Positions 18,270 to 27,685 of a DNA stretch of 64,000 nucleotides are shown here, one piece after another. Both the position numbers and the translations under genes were made by a program. The stretch comes from Marinomonas sp. THO17. Its GTDB lineage: Bacteria > Pseudomonadota > Gammaproteobacteria > Pseudomonadales > Marinomonadaceae. A model generated the notes under the pieces. The model saw nothing but the letters and a program-made list of their open reading frames with translations, did no database searches and was not told the DNA's origin. The DNA is taken from the NCBI RefSeq assembly GCF_040436405.1, contig NZ_AP031575.1, positions 686,501 through 750,500 of the forward strand, written 5' to 3'. Position 1 is the first letter of the stretch. Each line of letters opens with the position of its first letter.

Positions 18270-20702
18270 ATGAACCTAAAATACAAATGGAAGTATCTTA
18301 TCGCTTTCATCTTTACATTCACCCTTCAAGCATGTTCTGTTTTCTCTCCCTATACCTCACAATTTCAAGGTATTAAAGAGCGCATTGTGGAAGGACAAGA
18401 CATTAACGAAAGCATCAATGAAAATGGTGATACTTATTTACATCAATCGGTTGAAAATAATGCCTCAAAAGAAGTCGCTTATTTATTAAAACATGGCGCT
18501 AACCCTAATCTCAGTAATGCGCAAGGTTTAAAACCCATAAACCTGCTCAATAAAAAACAAACTGTCGCTTCCGATAAAGAGCAAGCCAAAATCCTTTCCT
18601 TACTTGGGCAATATGGCGCAGACGTTAATGCCTTAGGCATCAATGGGAAAACCCCCATCATTGAGGCAGTCCTGAACAACAAGCCAGAAAGCGTCAAAGC
18701 CCTGTTGAAATATAAGGCAAACCTAGACATCAGCTATCAATCCAACACCCCTTTGATGCTGGCCGTACAATCTGGAGACAAACAAGTTGTCGACGACCTG
18801 ATCGCCGTAAAACAGCAATTCAATTCAACCAATCAATTAGGATATACCGCCATCAATTTCACCGCTTTGGCCGAGACAAATGGCTCAGACCAAGCGCTAA
18901 GCGAAATCGCCAAATCCCTGCTAATAGCGGGAGTAAGGGTGCCTGAATCCTATAAAAAAGACATTATTAGCCAAGCCATACAAAATCGCCGACCACAAGT
19001 CGCACGCCTACTCATGGCGGCGGGAGAAACCCCCTCTTCACCCAACAGGGATGACTTCACTCCCCTGATGGATGCGGTATATACAGGTCACAAAAGCCGG
19101 GTCAAAACCTTACTCAAAGAAGGGGCTGATCCCAACTCAGTCGACACAAAAGGCTGGACTGCCCTGTTACTTTGTGCCCACCAAGACAGTAACAATAGGG
19201 ATGACCAACAGGCCTCTATCGCAAAACTGCTGTTAAAATACGGAGCCATGATTGACCAAGTTGGACCAAATAAAAACAGCGCCCTCAACCTAGCCATTGA
19301 CAGTGGCAGAGACGAGATTGCCGACCTACTGATTGACGAACACATTAACATCAACAGTAAAAATGCGGAGGGAGAAACCGCCCTTATCAAGGCCATACAA
19401 ACCAACAATATTCAACACGTTGAACAACTGTTGTCGCCTGAAACCCTCATCTCCAAGGACAATTATCTTTGGACGCCATTACATTTTTCGACCATTTTAC
19501 CTGACATAAACAGTCAGCAAGACACCAGCATCATGGCACTTTTATTGACCTCAAAAATCGATATCAATGCACAAAACAACCAAGGCGAAACACCACTATT
19601 CCTTGCTATTAAGTACGGCAAGACCCAAAATGCCTTACTGCTTCTATCTCACAATGCGGATGCAGACATTGCCGATGTCAATGGTGTCACGCCACTCATG
19701 CAGGCAGCGCAAGCCAATAATTTAGCCCTGGTGACACAGCTTATTAGCGTCCCACAAGACCTGAATAGAACAGACAAAAACGGTCAAACTGCATTGCATT
19801 TTGCCACCCAAATCAAAGCTCCTAGGAACGATTATCAACGGGCTGAAATCATCCGTCTGCTCATCAATGCGGGGGCCAATCCCAATATACAAAACAATAA
19901 CTTATCAACCCCCTTACACCTTTCGGTGAGATCCAACCTATTACAAAGCACGCGTGCCCTCGTCAAAGCAGACACCCTGCCTAACATACAAAACCACTTG
20001 GGCAATACGGCACTGATTAACGCCGTACAGAATGGTAACCTGCCGATTGTTGAAGAACTTGCCCAACAAGCGTCTGGTTTGAATTTCAAACAGAATAATG
20101 GTTGGGCGGCGTTACATTTTACCGCCCACCCAGACAGCAAAGGCAGCAAAGAAACCCAAGCCAAAATTGCCAGCACACTCATCAAGGCAGGCGCAGACAT
20201 CAACCTTACCATTCCAACTGGTGAAACCAGCTTAAGTATTGCCATTGGCAACAACCAACAGCCGGTTATCAAAGCGCTTCTCGCCGCCAAAGCCAGAGTC
20301 GATATTCAAGACTCCAATGGTTGGACGCCACTCATGTTTGCGGTTTATCTAGGTCAAGTGGATACCGTAAAAGCCGCCATTCAATACACAAAAAACCTAA
20401 ATATTAAAAACAATGACGGCTTAACCGCCCTTCACCTCACGACCAATCCCAGTAGTCTTGGCGGTGTAAAAATACAAAGCGAGATAGCCAAAATGCTCAT
20501 TGAAAAAGGCGCAAACATCAACGTACAGGCATCCGATGGCTCAACACCATTGCATTTTGCTGCCAGCAATGGCTTAAAAGATATGGTCAAAGTGCTCTTG
20601 GCTAAAAACGCTTCCTCCTCCGTCCACAACCTAAGAGGCTGGACCGCCAGAGACGAAGCATTAAAAGCCAACAATGCCGACATTGCTTATTTATTACAAT
20701 AA
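18270..20702 (+). CDS. Large ankyrin-repeat lipoprotein
   Basis: An 810-residue protein made almost wholly of ankyrin repeats, about 20 units with the patterns GxTPLxxA and LLxxGADxN. It is preceded by a signal peptide and lipobox (LQAC, Cys at about residue 22), so it should be a lipoprotein with a periplasmic repeat domain. AGGAAG lies 7 nt before the ATG. It stands between the T6SS core operon and hcp. Ankyrin proteins near T6SS loci are sometimes immunity or scaffold proteins. A large repeat lipoprotein could protect against periplasmic effectors, but that is inference. Confidence 0.85.
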   Translation: MNLKYKWKYLIAFIFTFTLQACSVFSPYTSQFQGIKERIVEGQDINESINENGDTYLHQSVENNASKEVAYLLKHGANPNLSNAQGLKPINLLNKKQTVASDKEQAKILSLLGQYGADVNALGINGKTPIIEAVLNNKPESVKALLKYKANLDISYQSNTPLMLAVQSGDKQVVDDLIAVKQQFNSTNQLGYTAINFTALAETNGSDQALSEIAKSLLIAGVRVPESYKKDIISQAIQNRRPQVARLLMAAGETPSSPNRDDFTPLMDAVYTGHKSRVKTLLKEGADPNSVDTKGWTALLLCAHQDSNNRDDQQASIAKLLLKYGAMIDQVGPNKNSALNLAIDSGRDEIADLLIDEHININSKNAEGETALIKAIQTNNIQHVEQLLSPETLISKDNYLWTPLHFSTILPDINSQQDTSIMALLLTSKIDINAQNNQGETPLFLAIKYGKTQNALLLLSHNADADIADVNGVTPLMQAAQANNLALVTQLISVPQDLNRTDKNGQTALHFATQIKAPRNDYQRAEIIRLLINAGANPNIQNNNLSTPLHLSVRSNLLQSTRALVKADTLPNIQNHLGNTALINAVQNGNLPIVEELAQQASGLNFKQNNGWAALHFTAHPDSKGSKETQAKIASTLIKAGADINLTIPTGETSLSIAIGNNQQPVIKALLAAKARVDIQDSNGWTPLMFAVYLGQVDTVKAAIQYTKNLNIKNNDGLTALHLTTNPSSLGGVKIQSEIAKMLIEKGANINVQASDGSTPLHFAASNGLKDMVKVLLAKNASSSVHNLRGWTARDEALKANNADIAYLLQ

Positions 20703-20857
20703 GGTTTTGCAAGTCGCTTTTGTGCACTCCCATTCTTTTTTAACAACACAAGCAAAATACCGCCCTTTGAGCAAAAAACCGCCTAGCAGCCAAGCGATAA
20801 TTTGCTTAACATGCAAAAACAAAACATAACATACTGTTTTATATGGTTATTTTTTTA

Positions 20858-20873
20858 TGGCATCGGTTTTGCT
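20858..20873 (+). promoter_or_regulatory. Sigma-54 (-24/-12) promoter for hcp
   Basis: TGGCATCGGTTTTGCT matches the sigma-54 consensus TGGCACGN4TTGCW, with the invariant GG and GC dinucleotides at the right spacing. It lies 59 bp before the hcp start and predicts transcription start near 20884. The VasH activator encoded at 3158-4708 is the likely partner, as in V. cholerae. Confidence 0.8.
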
Positions 20874-20932
20874 AAAGGACTATTAAGTGTAACCCACACT
20901 TACTTCTTTTTTTATTTATAAGGAATTTTATT

Positions 20933-21451
20933 ATGCCAACACCTTGTTATATAGCTATCGAAGGGGAAACTCAGGGACTGATTACCGCAGGCGCCATGAC
21001 AGTTGACTCAACGGGCGAAATCGGTCTGGAAGGTCACGAAGACGAAATGCTGGTACAAGAGTTCTCACACAATGTTACTGTGCCAACCAACCCACAATCT
21101 GGCAGCCCATCTGGCAAGCGTGTTCATAAGCCATTCAAATTCACCGTGGCCCTAAACAAAGCCGTACCTCTGTTGTACAACGCTTTATCCGCGGGTGAAA
21201 AACTGTCTAACGTGGAACTAAAATGGTACCGTACCTCGTCTGAAGGTAAGCAAGAAAACTTCTTCACCACTACCCTAGAAGGCGCAGTGATTGTTGACAT
21301 CGAATGCAACATGCCTCATTGCTTGGATCCTGCCAATGACTCCTTCACACAAAACCTAACCGTGTCTCTGGCGTATCGTAAGATCAACTGGGATCACATT
21401 ACTTCAGGCACCTCTGGTTCAGACGATTGGACGCAACCAATCGAAGCCTAA
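20933..21451 (+). CDS. hcp: Hcp (TssD), T6SS tube protein
   Basis: A 172-residue Hcp protein with the family opening TPCYIAIEGETQGLITAGA and the HxPFKFTVALNKAVPLLYNAL block. Hexamers stack to form the expelled inner tube and can carry small effectors. AAGGA lies 8 nt before the ATG and a sigma-54 promoter lies upstream. It is followed by an intercistronic hairpin and vgrG, so hcp and vgrG are probably one transcription unit. This is the only hcp in the window. Confidence 0.97.
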   Translation: MPTPCYIAIEGETQGLITAGAMTVDSTGEIGLEGHEDEMLVQEFSHNVTVPTNPQSGSPSGKRVHKPFKFTVALNKAVPLLYNALSAGEKLSNVELKWYRTSSEGKQENFFTTTLEGAVIVDIECNMPHCLDPANDSFTQNLTVSLAYRKINWDHITSGTSGSDDWTQPIEA

Positions 21452-21503
21452 GCAAACTCTTCATTAGCCTAATGCCAACGGGTCTAATGACAGATTGACA
21501 CTG

Positions 21504-21527
21504 CGTCGCCAGCCCAGGTTGGCGACG
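21504..21527 (+). promoter_or_regulatory. Intercistronic hairpin between hcp and vgrG
   Basis: CGTCGCCA (21504-21511) pairs perfectly with TGGCGACG (21520-21527) around an 8-nt loop. No T-run follows, so it is more likely an mRNA-stabilising or partial-attenuation element than a full terminator. It would help keep hcp mRNA more abundant than vgrG mRNA. Confidence 0.5.
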
Positions 21528-21577
21528 ACTGCTTAGGACAGGTTCCGTTCGCAGTCACACGGAAACAAGGAAGGTAT

Positions 21578-23677
21578 ATGCCGACGTTAATGTTCAAACT
21601 GACCGTAGAGGGTCTTGACGACAACACCTTACTGGTACGCGAGTATCAGGGACAAGACACCCTGTCTGACGCCCCCTTGCCAGACGGCAGTGCCTGTTAT
21701 GGTTTTCGTTACCAACTGAGTTTGGCCAGTCGCCGCATGGACCTCAGCGCCGAACAGATCGTCGACCAAAGCGCCGAATTTACCTTCTATCGCGATGGCG
21801 AACTGGTGCAACGGGTGCACGGCATAGTGCGCGCCTTCGAAAAAGGCGACACAGGCCACAACTACACCTTCTATGGCTTAACCCTAGTGCCGGCACTGGA
21901 ACGATTGACCCTACGTCACAACAGTCGTATCTTCCAAAAACAAACACCGCAAGACATCATCAACCAACTGCTTGGTGAAATGGGCTTGCCCAACGCCGTG
22001 TTCACCCTCAATGACAACAGCGTCAAAGAACGCGAATTCTGCGTGCAATACCGCGAAACCGACGCGCAATTTCTGCACCGTCTGGCCGCCGAAGAAGGCT
22101 GGGTCTATTACTTCGTTCATGACGCGGGCAAACACACCCTGCACTTCATTGATAAAAGCCAAGCCCTCAGCCAACAAAGCGACCCGATTGCCTACAAGCT
22201 ACTGACCGCGGGCGTGGCAGACACCCCATACATCCGCCGTTTAAGCGAACACAAACAAGCCTTACCCAGCCAAGCGGTGCTCAAAGACTACAGCTTCAAA
22301 CGCCCCGATTACGCGGCCTTACAAGACTACACGGGCACCAACCTTGAACACCAAGGTGACCAATACCCACACTTTGACGCCCCCGGTCGCTTCAAAGACA
22401 GTGCCACCGGACAACGCTTTGCGCGCATCCGCCTTGAATACCTGCGTCGACAAGCGCACCTTGTCACCGGTGAGAGCGATGCGCCCGCCATCCGTGTGGG
22501 CAGCAAAATCACCATTGCAGGGCACTTTGACAGCCAAATCAAAGACAACAGCTGGATCCCAGTGCAGGTCCAACACAGGGGCACTCAACCACAGATACTC
22601 GAAGAAGAAGGCGGCGAAGGGGAAACCACCTATTACAACCAGTTCACCCTGATTCCGGGGCAAATCAACTGGCAAGCCACGCCGCAGACCAAACCCAGTG
22701 TCGACGGGCCCATGATGGCCACCGTAGTGGGGCCCGCCAGCAACGAGGGGGACACCCCAGAAGAAATCTACTGTGACGAATACGGTCGCGTCAAAATCCA
22801 ATTTAACTGGGATAGATACGGCCAACAGGACGACTTTAGCTCTTGCTGGGTGCAAGTCTCCCAAGGTTGGTCTGGCAGCCAATACGGCAGCCTTGCCATC
22901 CCGCGCATTGGCACCCGCGTCATCGTCAGCTTCCTCAATGGCGACCCAGACCAACCCATTATCACGGGTCGTACCTTCGACGCCGACAACCTGCCACCCT
23001 ATGCCTTACCGGCTCACAAAACCAAAAGCGTGTGGCGCAGTCAGACGCACCAAGGGGCGGGCTTTAACGAGCTGTCTTTCGAAGACCAAGCGGGGCAAGA
23101 GCAAGTTTACTTGCATGCGCAAAAAGACCTCAAACAGCACGTCCTCAACGATGTCCAAACCGACATTGGTAACGACCATCACCTAACGGTGGCCAATGAC
23201 AGCTTCACGGAAGTGAAGAATAACCAAGCAATCAAGGTGGAAGGTGAGCGCCGTGTACAAACCACCTTGGATCACTCCCGCATCATTAAGGGCAACTTGA
23301 CTCAAGATGTGGGCACACTGGCGGTGATGGACGCACAACAAGAATTGCACCTCAAAAGTGGTGACTCCATCTTGCTCGATGCTGGCCCCCTCTTCACCTT
23401 AAAAGCCGGTGAAAACTTCATCACCATAGACGAAAACGGCATCAATGTGGTCGGTGGCATCATCAAGGTCAATACTGGTGGCGTGGCGTTACAAGGTAGT
23501 GGCTTTGCGGGACAAGAAGCAGAATTGCCATTGGGAGAAGAATTGCCTGAGCCGAATGAAGCCGTTATTAGTCATTCTAGCAACACGGCATCACCGCAGA
23601 CACCAACGCTTGTTTCTGCTGCTGAAGCGGGCTCGCCAATCTGTGAAGAATGTCAGGCTGCAGCAGGCAATGTATAA
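21578..23677 (+). CDS. vgrG: VgrG (TssI), T6SS spike protein, the only full-length copy
   Basis: A 699-residue trimeric spike. It has a gp27-like domain (about 1-370, including the AEEGWVYYF segment), a gp5 OB-fold (about 380-480, with EYGRVKIQFNWDR), the FNELSFEDQAGQEQVYLHAQKDL block near 495-515, a beta-helix needle and a short C-terminal extension (about 640-699) ending in a Cys pair (SPICEEC). AAGGAAGG precedes the ATG. The first two thirds are visibly more GC-rich than the adaptor and effector genes that follow. The 3' end from about 23040 recurs twice downstream as orphan fragments. The variable tail probably specifies adaptor/effector loading. Confidence 0.97.
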   Translation: MPTLMFKLTVEGLDDNTLLVREYQGQDTLSDAPLPDGSACYGFRYQLSLASRRMDLSAEQIVDQSAEFTFYRDGELVQRVHGIVRAFEKGDTGHNYTFYGLTLVPALERLTLRHNSRIFQKQTPQDIINQLLGEMGLPNAVFTLNDNSVKEREFCVQYRETDAQFLHRLAAEEGWVYYFVHDAGKHTLHFIDKSQALSQQSDPIAYKLLTAGVADTPYIRRLSEHKQALPSQAVLKDYSFKRPDYAALQDYTGTNLEHQGDQYPHFDAPGRFKDSATGQRFARIRLEYLRRQAHLVTGESDAPAIRVGSKITIAGHFDSQIKDNSWIPVQVQHRGTQPQILEEEGGEGETTYYNQFTLIPGQINWQATPQTKPSVDGPMMATVVGPASNEGDTPEEIYCDEYGRVKIQFNWDRYGQQDDFSSCWVQVSQGWSGSQYGSLAIPRIGTRVIVSFLNGDPDQPIITGRTFDADNLPPYALPAHKTKSVWRSQTHQGAGFNELSFEDQAGQEQVYLHAQKDLKQHVLNDVQTDIGNDHHLTVANDSFTEVKNNQAIKVEGERRVQTTLDHSRIIKGNLTQDVGTLAVMDAQQELHLKSGDSILLDAGPLFTLKAGENFITIDENGINVVGGIIKVNTGGVALQGSGFAGQEAELPLGEELPEPNEAVISHSSNTASPQTPTLVSAAEAGSPICEECQAAAGNV

Positions 23678-23761
23678 GCTTTTGCATCCAGCTTGCCTTT
23701 TGTTGCCATTAAAACAATTGGAAATGAATTTAAAATCTGATGGAAGTGTTTGGTAAGTTGT

Positions 23762-25060
23762 ATGGATAATTTGAATGTTTGGGTAGTACGTTGTTACATC
23801 AGAGACACGCGTGACGATACGGATGAAGAGCTAACGGGTTTTTGTGCTGTGTACGCTAAGCAAGCAGACCATCTTGAAGGCATTTTACAACAACACTTTG
23901 AAAAGCAAACTCAACATTTACTGCGGGTTGAAGAGGCTTTTTCCATCATGGGCTGGTTGCAACAACACGGCCATAATAATGCTGTGATGACTATGGCTCA
24001 AGCCGTCGATGCTAACCACCAAGTCCAAGTGGGAGACTTACTTCCAGTGGAAAGGGTTGAGCCAGAATACCTCGAAGTAAAGGAATATGACATACCACCA
24101 TTGGCCGATCAAAGTCATATTCCTCATCAATATCAAACCTTGATTGCTCCCGAACTGAAAACCCATTTGTTTGCTCAACCCAGTGAAGGGAAAAGACTCA
24201 GAACCTATTTTATTGTTGATCCTACTTTGCGTAAGAAAGTCACGGAGGTTTTCGACCTTAGCCCCGATCAAATAGACGTTCCCATACAATGCTTATTCAA
24301 AGGAAAAGCCGCGGAAACTTTAAAAGAAGCAGCACCTTATCTTATCGATATGACTTTACATGAAAATGCATGGGCACGTCATGAAAACGTCCCCACCTTC
24401 CACAAAGCGTTTTTCCAACATCATTGGGACAAAGGCACGGGGATATTCCTTCGTACAACGGATTCATTTGATGATGTCTTACAGCATTTTAGACGCTTTA
24501 CCAAAGTCCGAATGGAAGAAGACAATCGTTGGGTATTCTTTCGCTTTTGGGATCCACGTACGATTGGCGTCTTCTTAACCGCGTTAGACAAGGAGGATGC
24601 GTATAAATTTCTCGCTTCACATCAAATTATTCGTCCTGAGGCGGCTAAAATAACCCACTACCAGATGGCTGAAACGATGACAGAAGCGCAGTCTAGAACA
24701 GGGCCTCCATTTATTATGAAGAATGCCTATCTAAACGCATTCAACGAGAACCAAACACACCAGTTCCTTGAAAAGCTGAAGCACTTTATTCGTGAAAAAT
24801 CAGCGGAGTTCTCACAGCTCTCAGAGGAAGCACAATACGACTTGTTAAAAAGTCATCTTCAAGAGTCAAAGCACTTTAATATTACGATAGAGCAAGCAAT
24901 GGCAAACTTTGTTCTCGCCTCCATTCAATATGGAAAACGCCTGTCAGATGAAGCAAGGTTTTTGACTATTTTAGAATCCAAACATCATGAATTAGACAAA
25001 ACCAAGGCTTTGCTCAATGAAATAAAGGAACGCCAAACCAACGAGAGTCGCCTTAGCTAA
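23762..25060 (+). CDS. DUF4123 effector adaptor (Tap/TEC type), copy 1
   Basis: A 432-residue cytoplasmic protein with a DUF4123 domain in the middle (about 160-285: RTYFIVDPTLRKK ... WVFFRFWDPRTIGVFL), the adaptor family that loads effectors on VgrG. An N-terminal domain of about 150 residues and a helical C-terminal tail are extra. The frame opens at a TTG at 23750, but the ATG at 23762 (MDNLNVWVV) is a better start. It lies between vgrG and effector 1, the usual order. A second copy at 32426 is nearly identical in nucleotides, which implies recent duplication. Confidence 0.88.
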   Translation: MDNLNVWVVRCYIRDTRDDTDEELTGFCAVYAKQADHLEGILQQHFEKQTQHLLRVEEAFSIMGWLQQHGHNNAVMTMAQAVDANHQVQVGDLLPVERVEPEYLEVKEYDIPPLADQSHIPHQYQTLIAPELKTHLFAQPSEGKRLRTYFIVDPTLRKKVTEVFDLSPDQIDVPIQCLFKGKAAETLKEAAPYLIDMTLHENAWARHENVPTFHKAFFQHHWDKGTGIFLRTTDSFDDVLQHFRRFTKVRMEEDNRWVFFRFWDPRTIGVFLTALDKEDAYKFLASHQIIRPEAAKITHYQMAETMTEAQSRTGPPFIMKNAYLNAFNENQTHQFLEKLKHFIREKSAEFSQLSEEAQYDLLKSHLQESKHFNITIEQAMANFVLASIQYGKRLSDEARFLTILESKHHELDKTKALLNEIKERQTNESRLS

Positions 25061-25071
25061 GGAAGAAAATT

Positions 25072-26433
25072 ATGGCAGATAATACTTTTTCAACAACACA
25101 AAAAGTGGGCGATTCCATCACCCCTTGTCAACAAGGCAATGTCTTTGCAGCTTACTGCCCACAAGGTGGGCCAACCTTGTCGGCGCTTGTTAATGGACAA
25201 GAAACACAAATTCCACAAATGGGGCCATTGGTTAAAAATGGCTTATCTCTCCCACAAACGACGGGGGCCCTTGAATTGAAAGTCGACAATCAATGCCGAA
25301 CTATCATTCCTGATTTAGCTGAGTTTGAAATAAGCAAGCCGGAAGAAGTAGGCATCGCCATTGGGGTGCTGGAGAAAAAACCAGCCCCAGTAAAGACTGA
25401 CTATAAGTTTACCGCGAAAGGTCGACAAATAAATTATGGCACCTTAGCTGAGAACAAGGTACAAAGCGATGACATTTATAATCTGGCCATCCCTCCGGCC
25501 TTGCAGGCATTGGCCCCCAAGGAAGGCACAATAGACATTGAAAATGCTGATGAAGACACCATTCGTTGGATGGCCGTCAGTATTGTTACCGTGTTGGGCC
25601 GAATTGATGAAATCACAGGAGCACAAGCTCTGGCGAACGCCACAAACAAGAACGTAGACTTTACCCTATTAGGCACCAATGCCGTTCCCTTAGCAATTGA
25701 GCTGATCGACATGTTAAAGAGCAAAGGCAATCGCGCTTTTTTACGTGAAATATTCAAAGACCAAACTCAACTGTCTAAGGTGTGGACCAACGCTGCTGGC
25801 AAGCTCATGGTATCCTTCCGTGGTTATGCAGGCTTGCGCTCTTTTTTAAATTTGTCTTCTTATGGAGTAAGTAATACAAAAGTCTCCATCATAAGTTCTG
25901 CGGTGCGTAATTCTCAAAACTGGGCGGGCACACTCAAATCTGTTGGCGGACGCATTCCAATTATTTCTTATGTAATCGTTGGGGCCATTGATGTGGTTGA
26001 GTGGTTGGCTTTACCCGAAGCTGAACAAGACTTTAGTGACCTATTGGCAGTACTTTTTGTGGATATATCTAAAATTGCTATTTCAGTAATTGCAGGGACA
26101 ACATTCGCAGCACTGACTATTGCTTTAATTACAACTGCGCCAGTTTGGTTAATTATAGGAGTAGGAGTTGGTGCATCGGTTTTGGCGGGCATGGTTCTAG
26201 ATTCTGTTGATAACGCCTTTGGTATTACCGAAAAGATTAAAGATCTTGCTAATAAGTTAGAAGGGCCAATAGACAGCTTCATAGAAAGCATGATGGAAGG
26301 AGTCGCTTCTGTTGAGGAATTCATAACACATGCTAATCCAGGGGATGGAGAAGTAACAGGGCCGATGGATTATCTAATGGAAATCGATACGGGAATCCGA
26401 CAATACATTTATGATCGCCTAAGATGGCCGTAG
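25072..26433 (+). CDS. T6SS effector 1, putative pore-forming (colicin-like C-terminus)
   Basis: A 453-residue protein between the adaptor and a membrane protein, the canonical effector position. The N-terminal ~340 residues have a Cys-containing start (SITPCQQGN...AAYCPQGG) and a mixed soluble region. A hydrophobic hairpin follows at about 330-385 (SVIAGTTFAALTIALI, VWLIIGVGVGASVLAGMVL) and then LDSVDNAFGITEKI, a pattern seen in colicin-like or membrane-inserting toxins. GGAAG precedes the ATG. The first ~343 residues are almost identical to effector 2 at 33736, while the membrane-active tail differs. Inner-membrane permeabilisation is inferred; no catalytic motif was seen. Confidence 0.7.
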   Translation: MADNTFSTTQKVGDSITPCQQGNVFAAYCPQGGPTLSALVNGQETQIPQMGPLVKNGLSLPQTTGALELKVDNQCRTIIPDLAEFEISKPEEVGIAIGVLEKKPAPVKTDYKFTAKGRQINYGTLAENKVQSDDIYNLAIPPALQALAPKEGTIDIENADEDTIRWMAVSIVTVLGRIDEITGAQALANATNKNVDFTLLGTNAVPLAIELIDMLKSKGNRAFLREIFKDQTQLSKVWTNAAGKLMVSFRGYAGLRSFLNLSSYGVSNTKVSIISSAVRNSQNWAGTLKSVGGRIPIISYVIVGAIDVVEWLALPEAEQDFSDLLAVLFVDISKIAISVIAGTTFAALTIALITTAPVWLIIGVGVGASVLAGMVLDSVDNAFGITEKIKDLANKLEGPIDSFIESMMEGVASVEEFITHANPGDGEVTGPMDYLMEIDTGIRQYIYDRLRWP

Positions 26434-26443
26434 GGGAATGAAT

Positions 26444-27199
26444 ATGAAGACCAAAGACGGTAAAAAAATACATTTAGATTTAGAAAAACTGCTACTTGAA
26501 AGGCCGGGATTAAAGTTAGCGGGGGGATTTGCGTCTTTTGGGGTGTTTATGATTTTGTATATACCGCTTGCAACCTTCATAGGGATAAAACTAGGAGGAG
26601 ATTATGGTTGGAGGTTATTTTATTTTGCTCTGTTAGCAATTCCTGCAGCGGGTTTTTTAATGCACTTTTCCTTAGTTAAATATCGTCACCCAATGGCTAT
26701 AAATATATTTTTATATTTTTGTGTTTCACCTTTTGGTTTTTATTTTACATCTTTTTTTATGTTTGCCTGCATGTCTGGTGTATCTTTGTTGGACTTGTGG
26801 TTTATCCCCATGCTTTGGTTAGTAGTTGAGATAAACGCTTATCGATTGTCATACAGAAATAGCGATACGGATTTAATCACCTATTTTCGTCGACAGTTTA
26901 CGCTGGATGAAGATGGCAATTATTTATTTCGTTTAGATAGTAAACTTGTAGATCACCTCCGGGCGAGCAAAAAAGTACCACATTGGCTGAATTGGTTAGA
27001 GAACAGTATGGGAATATTAATCATGATCATTGGGCCTGCGCTCTTCATTACCAGTGCAGTGTTAAAAGATAACTTTGACCCCAGATTTGCTATTGCAGGA
27101 GGTATTTTCTTCTTCCTAGCGCCAGCATGTAGATTTGTCAGTACCGAATTTTACACCTTAAGGCGAGGACTAAAACTAAAACAGCAAGGGGCGTTCTAA
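26444..27199 (+). CDS. Putative immunity membrane protein for effector 1
   Basis: A polytopic inner-membrane protein of about 251 residues with some five or six hydrophobic segments (for example ASFGVFMILYIPLATFIGI near 30 and ILIMIIGPALFIT near 190). It lies 10 nt after the effector stop, the classic place for an immunity gene. Membrane localisation fits neutralisation of a pore-former. The ATG at 26444 (MKTKDGKK) matches the homologue at 35138 and has GGGGA 7 nt upstream, so it is preferred over 26438. The two immunity proteins are clearly homologous but diverge much more than the adaptor copies. Specific pairing is inferred from position. Confidence 0.65.
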   Translation: MKTKDGKKIHLDLEKLLLERPGLKLAGGFASFGVFMILYIPLATFIGIKLGGDYGWRLFYFALLAIPAAGFLMHFSLVKYRHPMAINIFLYFCVSPFGFYFTSFFMFACMSGVSLLDLWFIPMLWLVVEINAYRLSYRNSDTDLITYFRRQFTLDEDGNYLFRLDSKLVDHLRASKKVPHWLNWLENSMGILIMIIGPALFITSAVLKDNFDPRFAIAGGIFFFLAPACRFVSTEFYTLRRGLKLKQQGAF

Positions 27200-27253
27200 T
27201 AAATACTCGATATACTCACGCCTATCATTTTTATTTCAAAAAGGACTAATGAC

Positions 27254-27670
27254 ATGCCCCTAGTTTGCATCGACGGAACGACCGTTGCCATCAGTGTGGA
27301 TGGCCCACAGGTATTAGCCAAAACCTCGGATACCGTGCCATCTTCCACGCAAAACACCTTAAAAGTAGGGGGTAAATCCGCCCTCTTAGAAGCTGATGTG
27401 GCCGACTGGCTGGCAGGCTATACAACCGACTACGACAACCCACCCTATGCTGGAGGCAAAGCACAGGGAGATTCCATTACGGGCGTGTCGGCCCTAACCG
27501 CTAACTCCATCTCCAGCGCTGAAATCGTCAAAAGCGATACCGTCTTCAACGCTACCTTAAGCGTTACCACACCCGGTGATGGCCCAAACGGCTCCAAAGA
27601 CCCAGTATCCACCATCAACATCATTGTGGAAATCACCGACCCTGCGCAAACGCAGTTGAAGGCCACCTGA
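27254..27670 (+). CDS. P1: first copy of the repeated 138-aa cassette-joint protein
   Basis: A 138-residue soluble, beta-rich protein without signal peptide or membrane segment. I do not recognise the family with confidence. The segment LKVGGKSALLEADV is loosely reminiscent of PAAR-like proteins, and no canonical PAAR gene is visible in this window, so a spike-tip or cargo role is possible; the usual PAAR metal-binding Cys/His set is absent. AAGGA lies 9 nt before the ATG. Six copies (P1-P6) share near-identical sequence; P1 differs from most by Ile instead of Val in the NSISSAEI segment. It follows the immunity gene and precedes Q1. Confidence 0.7.
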   Translation: MPLVCIDGTTVAISVDGPQVLAKTSDTVPSSTQNTLKVGGKSALLEADVADWLAGYTTDYDNPPYAGGKAQGDSITGVSALTANSISSAEIVKSDTVFNATLSVTTPGDGPNGSKDPVSTINIIVEITDPAQTQLKAT

Positions 27671-27685
27671 TTGAAAAGCGGTTAA

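Noticed and set aside
19088-20683. Several antisense frames opposite the ankyrin gene
   Set aside because: Repeat-driven shadow frames of the regular ankyrin coding sequence.
22319-22954. Long open frame (211 codons) on the minus strand inside vgrG
   Set aside because: It is a shadow of the GC-rich vgrG coding frame; no Shine-Dalgarno and no recognisable protein pattern.
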